Shown here: positions 25,107 to 32,035 of the stretch, piece after piece
How the letters are laid out: the number at the start of each line of letters is the position of its first letter
Numbering within the stretch: the stretch's first letter is position 1
Assembly: GCA_041309605.1 (NCBI GenBank)
Contig: JBFYZH010000121.1
Span: 1-32,125 of the forward strand
Direction of reading: 5' to 3'
Length of the DNA stretch: 32,125 nt
Source: JALOPX01 sp041309605
Lineage (GTDB): Bacteria > Krumholzibacteriota > Krumholzibacteriia > Krumholzibacteriales > Krumholzibacteriaceae
Position numbers and translations under genes: made by a program
Notes under the pieces: model-generated
What the model was told of the DNA's origin: nothing
The model's database searches: none
The model's input: only the letters and a program-made list of their open reading frames with translations

Positions 25107-27395
25107 ATGTCTTCAGGCCGCCCCGCACCAGCAATCACGAACAACGCGCTGCGCGTTCTCGAAAAACGCTATCTACGCAAGGACGTCAACGGGAACATTA
25201 CCGAGACACCTGAAGAGTTGTTCATACGGGTGGCCGCGAATATCGCTTCGGCCGAGGGGCGTTACGGGGACAACGCCAACAGGGCCCGCCAGGAAGAAAG
25301 CTTTCGTAACATGATGTTATCATTGGACTTCCTTCCCAATTCGCCGACCCTGATGAACGCCGGAGCCGAGCTCCAGCAGCTTTCCGCCTGCTTCGTGCTG
25401 CCGATCGAGGATTCGATGGAGAGCATCTTCGAGACGATTAAGAACACCGCCCTGATACATAAAAGCGGCGGGGGAACGGGGTTCTCGTTCTCCAGGATCA
25501 GGCCGAAAAACGATCGCGTGAAGACCACCAAGGGGATTTCGAGCGGCCCGATCTCCTTCATGACGGTCTTTGACGCCGCCACCGAGACGGTCAAGCAGGG
25601 GGGAACAAGGCGCGGCGCCAACATGGCGATCCTTCGCGTCGACCACCCCGATATCCTCGATTTCATCACGGCAAAGAGGGACAACAAGAAGCTCAACAAC
25701 TTCAACCTGTCGGTGGGGATCACCGAGGACTTCATGAAGGCCGTCAAGAACGACTCGGACTACGATCTTTTCAACCCGCACGGCCGCGAGGTGGTCGACA
25801 GCATCTCGGCGCGCAAGGTCTTCGACATGATCGTCGAGCTGGCGTGGAAGAACGGCGAGCCGGGGATCGTCTTCCTCGACAGGATGAACAGGAACAATCC
25901 GACCCCGCAGGCCGGGGCGATAGAGAGCACGAACCCCTGCGGCGAGCAGCCTTTGCTGCCGTACGAATCGTGCAATCTCGGATCGATAAACCTGGCGAAC
26001 ATGACCAAGGAATCGCGCGGAAAAAGCAGCATCGATTTCAAGAAGCTCGGCGACAAGGTGCGGCTCGCGACGCGGTTTCTCGACGATGTCATCGACATGA
26101 ACAGGTATCCGCTCGACGCGATAAGGGACATGACGCTCGCCAACAGGAAGATAGGCCTCGGCGTGATGGGTTTCGCCGACATGCTCGTCCGGCTCGAGGT
26201 CCCCTATAACTCGGCCGAGGCGCTCGAAGTGGCCGAAGAGGTTATGGGATTCATACAGAAGGAATCGCACGAGGCGAGCGCCGAGCTGGCCTCGGCGAGG
26301 GGCTTCTTCCCCAACTTCAAGGGGAGCATCTACGACAAGCCGGGCGCTCCGAAGATGAGAAACGCCACGACGACCACGATCGCCCCGACGGGGACGCTGA
26401 GCATCATCGCCGGTTGTTCGAGCGGGGTCGAGCCTCTCTTCGCCGTCGCCTTCACAAGGAACGTCATGGACAACGACGAGCTGGTCGAAGTCAACCCGCT
26501 ATTTAAAGAGATCGCCGAGAAGGAAGGTTTTTACAGCGAGGACCTGATGAAGAAGATCGCGAGCGAGGGGTCGGTGCAGGGGATCGGGGAGATTCCCGAG
26601 AAGTGGAGAAACATCTTCGTGACGGCCCACGACATCAAGCCCGAGTGGCACATCCTTATCCAGGCGGCCTTCCAGAAATACACCGACAACGCGGTGTCCA
26701 AGACGGTCAACTTCCCCAATTCCGCGACCAAGAAGGACGTCGAGGAGGTCTACTTCAGGGCGTACGAATCGGGGTGCAAGGGGGTCACGATATACCGCGA
26801 CGGAAGCCGCGAGGAGCAGGTCCTGAACATCGGCTCGGTGAACAGGGCCGAAGGAACGGCGCAGGCGGCCGGCGCGCCGCAGATGGTGACGATCGGCGAG
26901 AACGGCGAACACCTTCTCACCCCGCGCGCAAGGCCCGCCGTCACCACCGGCAAGACATGGAAGATGACGACCGGCTGCGGCAACCTCTACGTCACGATCA
27001 ACGAGGACGAGCACGGTCCCTTCGAGGTTTTCACGCAGATGGGCAAAGCCGGCGGATGCAGCGCCTCGCAGTCCGAGGCGATCAGCAGGCTGATATCTTT
27101 ATCGCTTCGGGCCGGCATCGATCCTAAATCGATCGTCAAGCAGCTTCGCGGGATCCGCTGCCCGAACCCGGGCTGGGAAAAGGGCGGGATGATCCTTTCG
27201 TGCAGCGACGCGATCGCGAGGGCGCTCGAAAGATATTTCCTCGAGGAGAAGACGCCGGTCGGCCACAAGGTGAAGAAGATGTCCGCCGGGTATCTCGACC
27301 AGGTTGCAGGGTTCTGCCCCGAGTGCGGCGGCCTGATGGAACACGAGGGCGGATGCGCGGTCTGCCGCGAGTGCGGTTTCTCCAAGTGCGGGTAG
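25107..27395 (+). CDS. nrdJ: Adenosylcobalamin-dependent (class II) ribonucleoside-diphosphate reductase
   Basis: A 762-residue enzyme reducing ribonucleotides to deoxyribonucleotides with a B12-derived thiyl radical. Seen: redox Cys95 (LSACFVLPI), active-site NPCGEQ (276-281) with radical Cys278 and Glu280, and partner Cys289, with the same spacing as in Thermotoga NrdJ. After the barrel come a TSCPD domain (from about 614: KTWKMTTGCGNLYVTIN) and a C-terminal zinc ribbon and Cys pair (CPECGG...CRECGFSKCG) that regenerates the active site. ATG 25107 follows TGGAGG. The length and three-part layout are normal for the family. B12 dependence makes cobalamin supply necessary. A candidate NrdR box lies upstream; no B12 riboswitch is visible. 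Confidence 0.97.
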   Translation: MSSGRPAPAITNNALRVLEKRYLRKDVNGNITETPEELFIRVAANIASAEGRYGDNANRARQEESFRNMMLSLDFLPNSPTLMNAGAELQQLSACFVLPIEDSMESIFETIKNTALIHKSGGGTGFSFSRIRPKNDRVKTTKGISSGPISFMTVFDAATETVKQGGTRRGANMAILRVDHPDILDFITAKRDNKKLNNFNLSVGITEDFMKAVKNDSDYDLFNPHGREVVDSISARKVFDMIVELAWKNGEPGIVFLDRMNRNNPTPQAGAIESTNPCGEQPLLPYESCNLGSINLANMTKESRGKSSIDFKKLGDKVRLATRFLDDVIDMNRYPLDAIRDMTLANRKIGLGVMGFADMLVRLEVPYNSAEALEVAEEVMGFIQKESHEASAELASARGFFPNFKGSIYDKPGAPKMRNATTTTIAPTGTLSIIAGCSSGVEPLFAVAFTRNVMDNDELVEVNPLFKEIAEKEGFYSEDLMKKIASEGSVQGIGEIPEKWRNIFVTAHDIKPEWHILIQAAFQKYTDNAVSKTVNFPNSATKKDVEEVYFRAYESGCKGVTIYRDGSREEQVLNIGSVNRAEGTAQAAGAPQMVTIGENGEHLLTPRARPAVTTGKTWKMTTGCGNLYVTINEDEHGPFEVFTQMGKAGGCSASQSEAISRLISLSLRAGIDPKSIVKQLRGIRCPNPGWEKGGMILSCSDAIARALERYFLEEKTPVGHKVKKMSAGYLDQVAGFCPECGGLMEHEGGCAVCRECGFSKCG

Positions 27396-27496
27396 GCCCG
27401 TGGGGCCGGGCCGGCCGGGCGGCGCCTGGCCGGCGGCGGGCAAGTTGCGGTGTGGCGCAGAGGGTAGGGAAAACCTTATAGACGGGAAGAAGTACA

Positions 27497-28054
27497 ATGA
27501 TCGATGAAAAGACAGAGTTTCACGGTTCGTTCATCTTGGCGCCGGTGCCAGTTGTGATCGTCGGTTGCGCCCACAAGGAACTTGGGAAGAACCTGATAAC
27601 GATCGCGTGGACGGGGGTGAACAGCGCCGATCCCGAAACGGTCCACGTTTCTATAAGGCCGTCGAGATATTCGTACAGGATGGTCAAGGAGAGCGGGTGT
27701 TTCACCGTGAACATTCCGACGGTGGATCTTCTTTCGGCGGTGGACAAGTGCGGGATCATCTCCGGGAAGAAATTCGACAAGTTCGAGATCACGGGGCTGA
27801 CCGCAGTTCAGGGCACGAAGGTGAACGCCCCGATGATAGCCGAGTGCCCGATAAACCTCGAATGCGAGGTGCGAACCGTCATCGACCTCGGCCTTCACCA
27901 CATGTTTATCGGGGAAGTGGTCGCAAAGCACGCCGTCGTCTCCTGCCTCACGAAGGGGCAGGTGGACCCGGCGAAGATCTCGCTCATTACGTACATTCAC
28001 GGCGAGTACTGGTCCCTGGGCAAGCGGCTCGAAAGGTCCGGCTTCTCGCTGTGA
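27497..28054 (+). CDS. Flavin-reductase-like FMN-binding protein
   Basis: A 185-residue protein of the flavin reductase/FMN-binding split-barrel family. PVVIVGCAHKELGKNLITIA (16-35) and VHVSIRPSRYSYRMVKESGC (49-68) match the family's FMN-contacting strands, and FTVNIPT (69-75) is a recurrent motif. Several cysteines are present, but no separate cluster motif. Relatives reduce FMN with NAD(P)H or serve as flavoproteins of unknown partner. The start ATG 27497 has only AAGAAG upstream; the spacer from nrdJ is 101 bp and GC-rich. It is the last gene before base composition drops. Confidence 0.85.
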   Translation: MIDEKTEFHGSFILAPVPVVIVGCAHKELGKNLITIAWTGVNSADPETVHVSIRPSRYSYRMVKESGCFTVNIPTVDLLSAVDKCGIISGKKFDKFEITGLTAVQGTKVNAPMIAECPINLECEVRTVIDLGLHHMFIGEVVAKHAVVSCLTKGQVDPAKISLITYIHGEYWSLGKRLERSGFSL

Positions 28055-28354
28055 TCCGTTTTATCGATGTGCCGGCTGTTTTGTTCGCTTCGATGTGAAG
28101 GGGTTGTGCGGAGGCGGTTAAATGTTCGGGGACGAGAGAATTATATATAATAATGTGACGGTCCGTGCCGGTAGAGAAGTCCGGCATTTACGTGTTTTTA
28201 ATTCGCAAGTACACGGGGAAAGGAACGATTACTGAAATATTGTTGCGCAAATGTCACGGATGCGGGCATCGCACTTACGAGACTTATAGGCCCCCGTCTT
28301 CGCAAATACCCGCCCGCAGAAATTTTATACGCAATGAACCGTCGTAAATAAACC
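28055..28354. other. Intergenic stretch, left boundary of the AT-rich accessory region
   Basis: No convincing gene. Composition changes from GC-rich to AT-rich here. Contents seen: an AT block (ATTATATATAATAATG, about 28140-28155), a weak hairpin with T run (28166-28199), and a TGCGCAAATGTCAC stretch (about 28244-28257) that resembles part of the right arm of the palindrome at 29240-29254. No integrase gene or clear left arm of an attC/attI site was found. Confidence 0.5.
28166..28199 (+). terminator. Weak terminator-like hairpin downstream of the flavin-reductase-like gene
   Basis: TGCCGG (28166-28171) pairs with CCGGCA (28181-28186) across a 9-nt loop. TTTACGTGTTTTT follows, with the main T run at 28195-28199. 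Confidence 0.35.
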
Positions 28355-28372
28355 GTTATATGCAATAGCCAA
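28355..28372 (+). repeat. Unit 1 left inverted repeat
   Basis: GTTATATGCAATAGCCAA. It pairs with 29125-29142 at 17 of 18 positions; the only difference is A versus G at position 11. Confidence 0.9.
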
Positions 28373-28391
28373 GGGATTTATTGGTTACGAT

Positions 28392-29093
28392 ATGATATAC
28401 AAGAACAACAAAGCAAGTGTACTCTTGATAAGTGTTATTCTAACTTTACCTAATTGTTTGTATAATTCTAGAAAGCAAAGAATACCGACGTGGGTGCCTA
28501 TGGAGGCTATTGATTCGGCGGAAGTATACTTAAATGATTGGTCTCCGTGGATTGCTCAACAAGCACGGAAAGTTTATTCAGGCGAAGAATTCAGAGAATT
28601 AGATGTAACTCAGCTTTACTTAAAATATGCATGGGAAAACGTATGTGTAGATTACATAGAGTACTCTGATGGGGACAGAATTCAAGATCATTTTTACTGT
28701 CTTGATAAGACTGGGGCAACCCTAATGCGTGTTGGATTCGGTGTATACTATAAAGAAAAAAATTTGGGGACTATTGATGTATCATTTAAATCAGATAGTA
28801 CTTGGGCCTGGACTGGCACTGGTGTGAATGGTATCGATCATGAAGATTACTTAGCAGTCGTTTTTAGAGCATATTCAGATTCAGAGGGATATAAAGTATA
28901 CAAGCACTGTAACGAATTCTACTATTTTCCTGAAAAAGACGGTGAAATAAGTGAAATCATGCAGTGTGGTTATTCAGGCAGAGAAGTAGATACTTATATT
29001 CATGATCCGTTATTATTCATAGCAGAGAAAAAGAAAAGGGCAATCGAATTTCATGAGTGGGAGCAATTGATGAAGGAGTATACTCCAAAATAA
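28392..29093 (+). CDS. Putative lipoprotein of unknown function, cassette-borne
   Basis: A 233-residue protein encoded in AT-rich DNA unlike the genes before 28 kb. The N-terminus KNNKASVLLISVILTLPNC looks like an export signal with Cys22, although Asn before the Cys is not a standard lipobox. The mature part is rich in Trp, Tyr and acidic residues, with a beta-strand pattern in the middle (GATLMRVGFGVYYKEKNLGT). I recognise no family. The start ATG 28392 has AAGGGA 16 nt upstream, which is weak. The gene fills unit 1 between its inverted repeats, with 19 bp before and 31 bp after. Confidence 0.75.
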   Translation: MIYKNNKASVLLISVILTLPNCLYNSRKQRIPTWVPMEAIDSAEVYLNDWSPWIAQQARKVYSGEEFRELDVTQLYLKYAWENVCVDYIEYSDGDRIQDHFYCLDKTGATLMRVGFGVYYKEKNLGTIDVSFKSDSTWAWTGTGVNGIDHEDYLAVVFRAYSDSEGYKVYKHCNEFYYFPEKDGEISEIMQCGYSGREVDTYIHDPLLFIAEKKKRAIEFHEWEQLMKEYTPK

Positions 29094-29124
29094 GCCCATG
29101 AATATCGTTGATCTTTACTTTATA

Positions 29125-29142
29125 TTGGCTACTGCATATAAC
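29125..29142 (-). repeat. Unit 1 right inverted repeat
   Basis: TTGGCTACTGCATATAAC, the reverse complement of 28355-28372 except for one position. It leads directly into the attC-like palindrome. Confidence 0.9.
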
Positions 29143-29263
29143 AGAGGCATATGCGCACTTGCCCGGGGCGGGCTCGGCTGTCACGGCAGCGTAGAATATC
29201 TGAAATAGACGGTTACTTGTGATAAGCTTGCGGCTGCGCCGCAAATGCTCACAACGTTATGTG
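29135..29263. repeat. attC-like 129-bp imperfect palindrome
   Basis: The outer arms are CATATAAC (29135-29142) and GTTATGTG (29256-29263). The inner arms are GCATATGCG (29147-29155) and CGCAAATGC (29240-29248), separated from the outer arms by short unpaired spacers of 4 and 7 nt. The variable centre includes a perfect hairpin, TTGCGGC-TGC-GCCGCAA (29228-29244), overlapping the inner arm. Outer box, spacer, inner box and variable centre, with total length under 150 bp, are the architecture of integron attC sites. The right core GTTATGT departs from the textbook GTTRRRY at one position. Confidence 0.6.
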
Positions 29264-29276
29264 AAATACTGTTATT
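29256..29276 (+). repeat. Unit 2 left inverted repeat
   Basis: 21 bp beginning GTTATGTGAAATACTG and ending at the base before the ATG at 29277. It pairs with 30061-30081 at 20 of 21 positions, differing only at position 11. Confidence 0.92.
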
Positions 29277-30062
29277 ATGGATATCGAACTAAAAACAATT
29301 CTGAATGATCTTAGCAAACGACTCAAAGCAAGAGTCGATTTGAGCAGAAACTATAAACATCCTACAGGCATAGGCGATGAGAGAGAACAAGCAATGATTG
29401 ATCTATTGCGGGACACACTTCCACCACGATTCGCAATTGATAAAGGTAAGTTGATTGATTCAGATGGAAGAATGTCAAAAGAGTTCGACATTGTTATCTA
29501 CGAGAAAAATGAATGTTTTACTGCTATGAAGATCTCAGGAAGAATAATTATCCCAATAGAAGCAGTTTACGGAATGATAGAAGTTAAGAGCTTTTTGAAC
29601 AAAGAGAATTATGTAGATTCCATAGAGAAGTTCAAATCTATATCCGGTTTTACTAGGCACTTTGTTAAACATATATTTGATGGTGATAGGAAACTCATAC
29701 CATCAGATAAAATACAATCTAAACCAGATAAACCACCCATAATCTGGAGTATGATTATCGGCTTTGATGGAGTACAATCAAAAACGCTATCAAAATATCT
29801 TGAGGAGATACAACCACCAGACTTTTTGTTAGAAATATGTATTGCAAACAGAGAGCTTATTATGAAGTGGATGAATCCTCGAGGTTTTAAAGGAATATTA
29901 CTCGACGATCTCAGTGCGGGATTTATGCTATGGAGTATACTCGACTTTCTTAATGCGAATCGAAGACCAGCATATTTATTTCCTGATTATCGAATATACA
30001 CTAATAAAATAGTTGATTCTATTGGACCAATGAAGGTATGGAATCATGTTGAAAAGGGATAA
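29277..30062 (+). CDS. DUF6602-like putative PD-(D/E)XK protein, cassette-borne
   Basis: 261 residues, AT-rich coding sequence, no signal peptide. The pattern HPTGIGDEREQ (28-38), LPPRFAIDKGKLIDSDG (48-64), EFDIVIYE (69-76) and AVYGMIEVKS (96-105) matches my memory of DUF6602 domains. Asp71 with Glu102-x-Lys104 is the D...ExK arrangement of PD-(D/E)XK nuclease-like folds. DUF6602 has no established function that I know of. Nuclease activity and a role in phage or plasmid defence are inference from the motif and from integron cassettes often carrying defence genes. The start codon directly abuts the 21-bp inverted repeat, so no normal Shine-Dalgarno exists unless within the repeat. Confidence 0.78.
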   Translation: MDIELKTILNDLSKRLKARVDLSRNYKHPTGIGDEREQAMIDLLRDTLPPRFAIDKGKLIDSDGRMSKEFDIVIYEKNECFTAMKISGRIIIPIEAVYGMIEVKSFLNKENYVDSIEKFKSISGFTRHFVKHIFDGDRKLIPSDKIQSKPDKPPIIWSMIIGFDGVQSKTLSKYLEEIQPPDFLLEICIANRELIMKWMNPRGFKGILLDDLSAGFMLWSILDFLNANRRPAYLFPDYRIYTNKIVDSIGPMKVWNHVEKG

Positions 30063-30081
30063 TAACAGTACTTCACATAAC
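30061..30081 (-). repeat. Unit 2 right inverted repeat and start of a further attC-like arm
   Basis: The 21-bp sequence ends CACATAAC and begins inside the stop codon of the unit 2 gene. After it, AGATGAGC resembles the spacer and inner arm of the palindrome at 29135, but no closing GTTATGTG follows, so this site looks truncated. Confidence 0.88.
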
Positions 30082-30165
30082 AGATGAGCTTTCGTATTCG
30101 CTTGTCACTCCTGCTGCGGTGGCACCTGGGGCGCCAAGTGGACCCTCGAAAGCACGATCTTTATA

Positions 30166-30627
30166 ATGATAATTGCTTTAAGCTCAGGTCGACTTGAAGC
30201 CGCGGCTACGATATTCTCGGGTATTCCGGTCGCGAGTTATAAATCCTATGATTTGGAGTACGGGTTTATGGTCGGAGCTCAGGTTCTAAAACCGATTTCT
30301 TGTCGAATCATGCTTGGCGGGCAGTTCGGGCTGTATCACTGGTCTGACAAACACAAGAATGTATTGATGGTCGTTGAAGCTTATCCGACTGTTCGAATCC
30401 ATAATATAGTGCCCGATATCGGATTTGCTGCGATCTTCTTTCAGACCGGACTGGGCGCGATATATATTCCCAAGTGGGCATTTGGATTCAACGCGGGCAT
30501 CGGCTTTACGACCGCCAATATCGGACGAATCAAGTTCGAGCTTCTTCCGACATATCATTACGGGATTGTGGGAGATGAAAGCAATTCATTCTTTTCGGTG
30601 AACATCGGGGTATTCGTGGAGAACTGA
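30166..30627 (+). CDS. Small beta-barrel-like membrane protein, possibly N-terminally truncated
   Basis: 153 residues. The body shows the alternating Gly/Tyr/Phe strand pattern of outer-membrane barrels (YGFMVGAQVLKPISCRIMLG, AFGFNAGIGFTTANIGRIKF) and ends SVNIGVFVEN. The only N-terminal hydrophobic part, IFIMIIALSSG, is short and partly upstream of the ATG. The frame is open further upstream to the end of the cassette-like unit without an ATG, so the original start and signal may have been lost when the units inserted. The Shine-Dalgarno is poor. GC is intermediate between the cassettes and the main genome. Confidence 0.55.
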   Translation: MIIALSSGRLEAAATIFSGIPVASYKSYDLEYGFMVGAQVLKPISCRIMLGGQFGLYHWSDKHKNVLMVVEAYPTVRIHNIVPDIGFAAIFFQTGLGAIYIPKWAFGFNAGIGFTTANIGRIKFELLPTYHYGIVGDESNSFFSVNIGVFVEN

Positions 30628-30679
30628 GCATAAGCGGCGATCGCTTCACATTGCTTTGTACAATTGCAAGGAGGGGGAC

Positions 30680-31603
30680 ATGAGATATAAGATTTTACCA
30701 TTCGTGTTATTTGCCGTTATTCTAACGTCGGAAGCCGAAGCGAGAACCTGGTACATTACTGTGGCAGGCGATGGGGACGCTCCGACAATAAACGCGGCTA
30801 TGGATAGCTGTAGCGGAGGAGATACCATCCTGGTGCAATCCGGAACTCATGTTCTTGAGGCGCCTGTGTTCCCGCCGTACACAACCGAAAGATTGTTTAT
30901 TATGGGGGAGACCGATGATCCTCCGGCAATAATTGATTGCTCGAATAGTACCGTGGGATTCGTTTATTCGGGTGGCATACATGATCTGAAGCAATTGATC
31001 ATTCAGAATGCCGGCGGAGCCGCTATTAATATAAATCTCTACTCGGTGGGATGGATAAGAATATCGGACAATATCATCCGGAATAATGACCAATACGGAA
31101 TCCTGATAACGCAGTCATCATGCGATATTCATATTTTCAATAATCTAATATATTCAAATAATAGTGGTATTGCATCATTGGAAAGCATGGGCATGTGGGT
31201 CTGGGCTAATACATTTGCCGATCACACTGGAACGACAGGAACCGCTTTATACATCGACTCGTACACGTATACGAATACTATCGAGGCGAATATTTTCTAT
31301 GATAATACGAACCTGCTGGAAGGAATGCCTTCGAATTTGATATTTAAATGCAACGATCTCTATAATAATGACAACGGAGAGGATCAATTTCTCGGGATCG
31401 ACAAAAATATCGGAGTGGATCCTCAATTTTGTTCAGAGACCCCGTATATCGACGGCAACTTTTATCTTCAGAGTGACTCTCCGCTGCTGTATACCAATCA
31501 TCATGATGAGGAATGCCGGGATATAGGAGCCAGGCTTTCGAATTGTGGAACGGTCGCAACGGAAACCTCGAGTTGGGGGCGTATTAAAGCGATTCATAAG
31601 TAA
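30680..31603 (+). CDS. Secreted right-handed beta-helix protein with SSWG-type C-terminal tail
   Basis: 307 residues from ATG 30680, chosen for GGAGGGGG just upstream. The signal peptide ends near EAEA|R (residues 16-21). Residues about 30-270 form parallel beta-helix repeats with Asn ladders: TINAAMDSCSGGDTILVQSG (opening motif of NosD/DUF1565-type helices), IRISDNIIRNNDQYGI, IHIFNNLIYSNNSGI, NTIEANIFYDNTN. Such folds bind or cleave polysaccharides; no catalytic residues are evident. It ends ATETSSWGRIKAIHK, almost the same tail as the unrelated secreted protein ending at 20985. A shared export or anchoring signal is inferred. Confidence 0.82.
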   Translation: MRYKILPFVLFAVILTSEAEARTWYITVAGDGDAPTINAAMDSCSGGDTILVQSGTHVLEAPVFPPYTTERLFIMGETDDPPAIIDCSNSTVGFVYSGGIHDLKQLIIQNAGGAAININLYSVGWIRISDNIIRNNDQYGILITQSSCDIHIFNNLIYSNNSGIASLESMGMWVWANTFADHTGTTGTALYIDSYTYTNTIEANIFYDNTNLLEGMPSNLIFKCNDLYNNDNGEDQFLGIDKNIGVDPQFCSETPYIDGNFYLQSDSPLLYTNHHDEECRDIGARLSNCGTVATETSSWGRIKAIHK

Positions 31604-31832
31604 TACAACCGTACATTACACGGAACTTGCGTTCCCAACGGCCCTGTTTTTAGTGGCAGCCGTTCTTTGTATGAGCGCTTTAGGCGAAGGGCTGAGTGGT
31701 TTGAATTGATCGATTTTAGATTTACAACGGCATGGAAAAAGAATATCGTGTCCCCGATAAGCTGATTCAAGGGCTTAGTCGCAAGCGCTCGAAACGTCAA
31801 CCGCCGTCAAGGCGGACTATCAGGAGGTTGAT

Positions 31833-31925
31833 ATGGCCTGTGCGAAGAAAGCTGTAGCAAAGAAGACCACGACCAAAGCCAAAGCGGCAAAGAAAACCAC
31901 CGCAAAGAAACCCAAGAAAAAGTAG
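31833..31925 (+). CDS. 30-residue Lys/Ala/Thr-rich histone-H1-like peptide
   Basis: ATG 31833 follows AGGAGG (31822-31827) at 5-nt spacing, one of the best ribosome sites in the accessory region. The product is MACAKKAVAKKTTTKAKAAK followed by KTTAKKPKKK: 13 Lys, with Ala and Thr making up most of the rest, and one Cys. It matches the KAAKKT-type tails of histone H1 and the H1-like proteins of chlamydiae and other bacteria, but lacks any folded part. It probably binds DNA or RNA by charge, if expressed. A small CCGCC/GGCGG hairpin (31801-31815) precedes the ribosome site. Confidence 0.6.
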   Translation: MACAKKAVAKKTTTKAKAAKKTTAKKPKKK

Positions 31926-31996
31926 GGCATAAACTGATAGGTTGATCGATCGCTGTGTTCGGACCGACAATTCTGTAAAGAGCGCTTGTGTTCCCG

Positions 31997-32035
31997 CTTG
32001 TCACCCTGGGTGCCGCATGCGTCCAGGGTGACAAG
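31997..32035. repeat. Perfect 13-bp inverted repeat
   Basis: CTTGTCACCCTGG (31997-32009) and CCAGGGTGACAAG (32023-32035) are exact reverse complements around a 13-nt loop. No T run follows, so a simple intrinsic terminator is not supported; it could be a processed 3' end or a mobile-repeat remnant. Confidence 0.8.

Larger units (their letters stand above)
28355..30081 (+). mobile_element. Two consecutive integron-cassette-like units with unit-specific inverted repeats
   Basis: Unit 1 (28355 to about 29255) holds the gene at 28392-29093; unit 2 (from 29256) holds the gene at 29277-30062. Each unit begins with a GTTATRTG core and, after its gene, carries the reverse complement of its own beginning: 17 of 18 positions for unit 1 and 20 of 21 for unit 2. 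Ends from different units match only in the core. This own-end pairing is the hallmark of integron cassettes, where the first bases of a cassette complete its own attC when circular. No integrase is in the window, so this would be an integrase-less cluster. The inverted pairing is much longer than the usual 7-bp R box, so a different element type cannot be excluded. Confidence 0.65.

Noticed and set aside
28055..28354. Integron integrase or attI upstream of the first cassette-like unit
   Set aside because: No open frame of the needed size exists and no left arm pairs with the GTTATATG at 28355; an attI cannot be shown from sequence alone.
29094..29276. Insertion sequence or MITE carrying the palindrome
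   Set aside because: No transposase, no target-site duplication seen, and the ends match per gene unit and not across the palindrome alone, which fits cassettes better.
31732..31857. 41-codon basic open frame (starts MEKEYRVPDK) overlapping the histone-like gene
   Set aside because: It has no ribosome site and runs out of frame through the AGGAGG and start of the better-supported 30-codon gene; protein-like at its start, but not enough to call.
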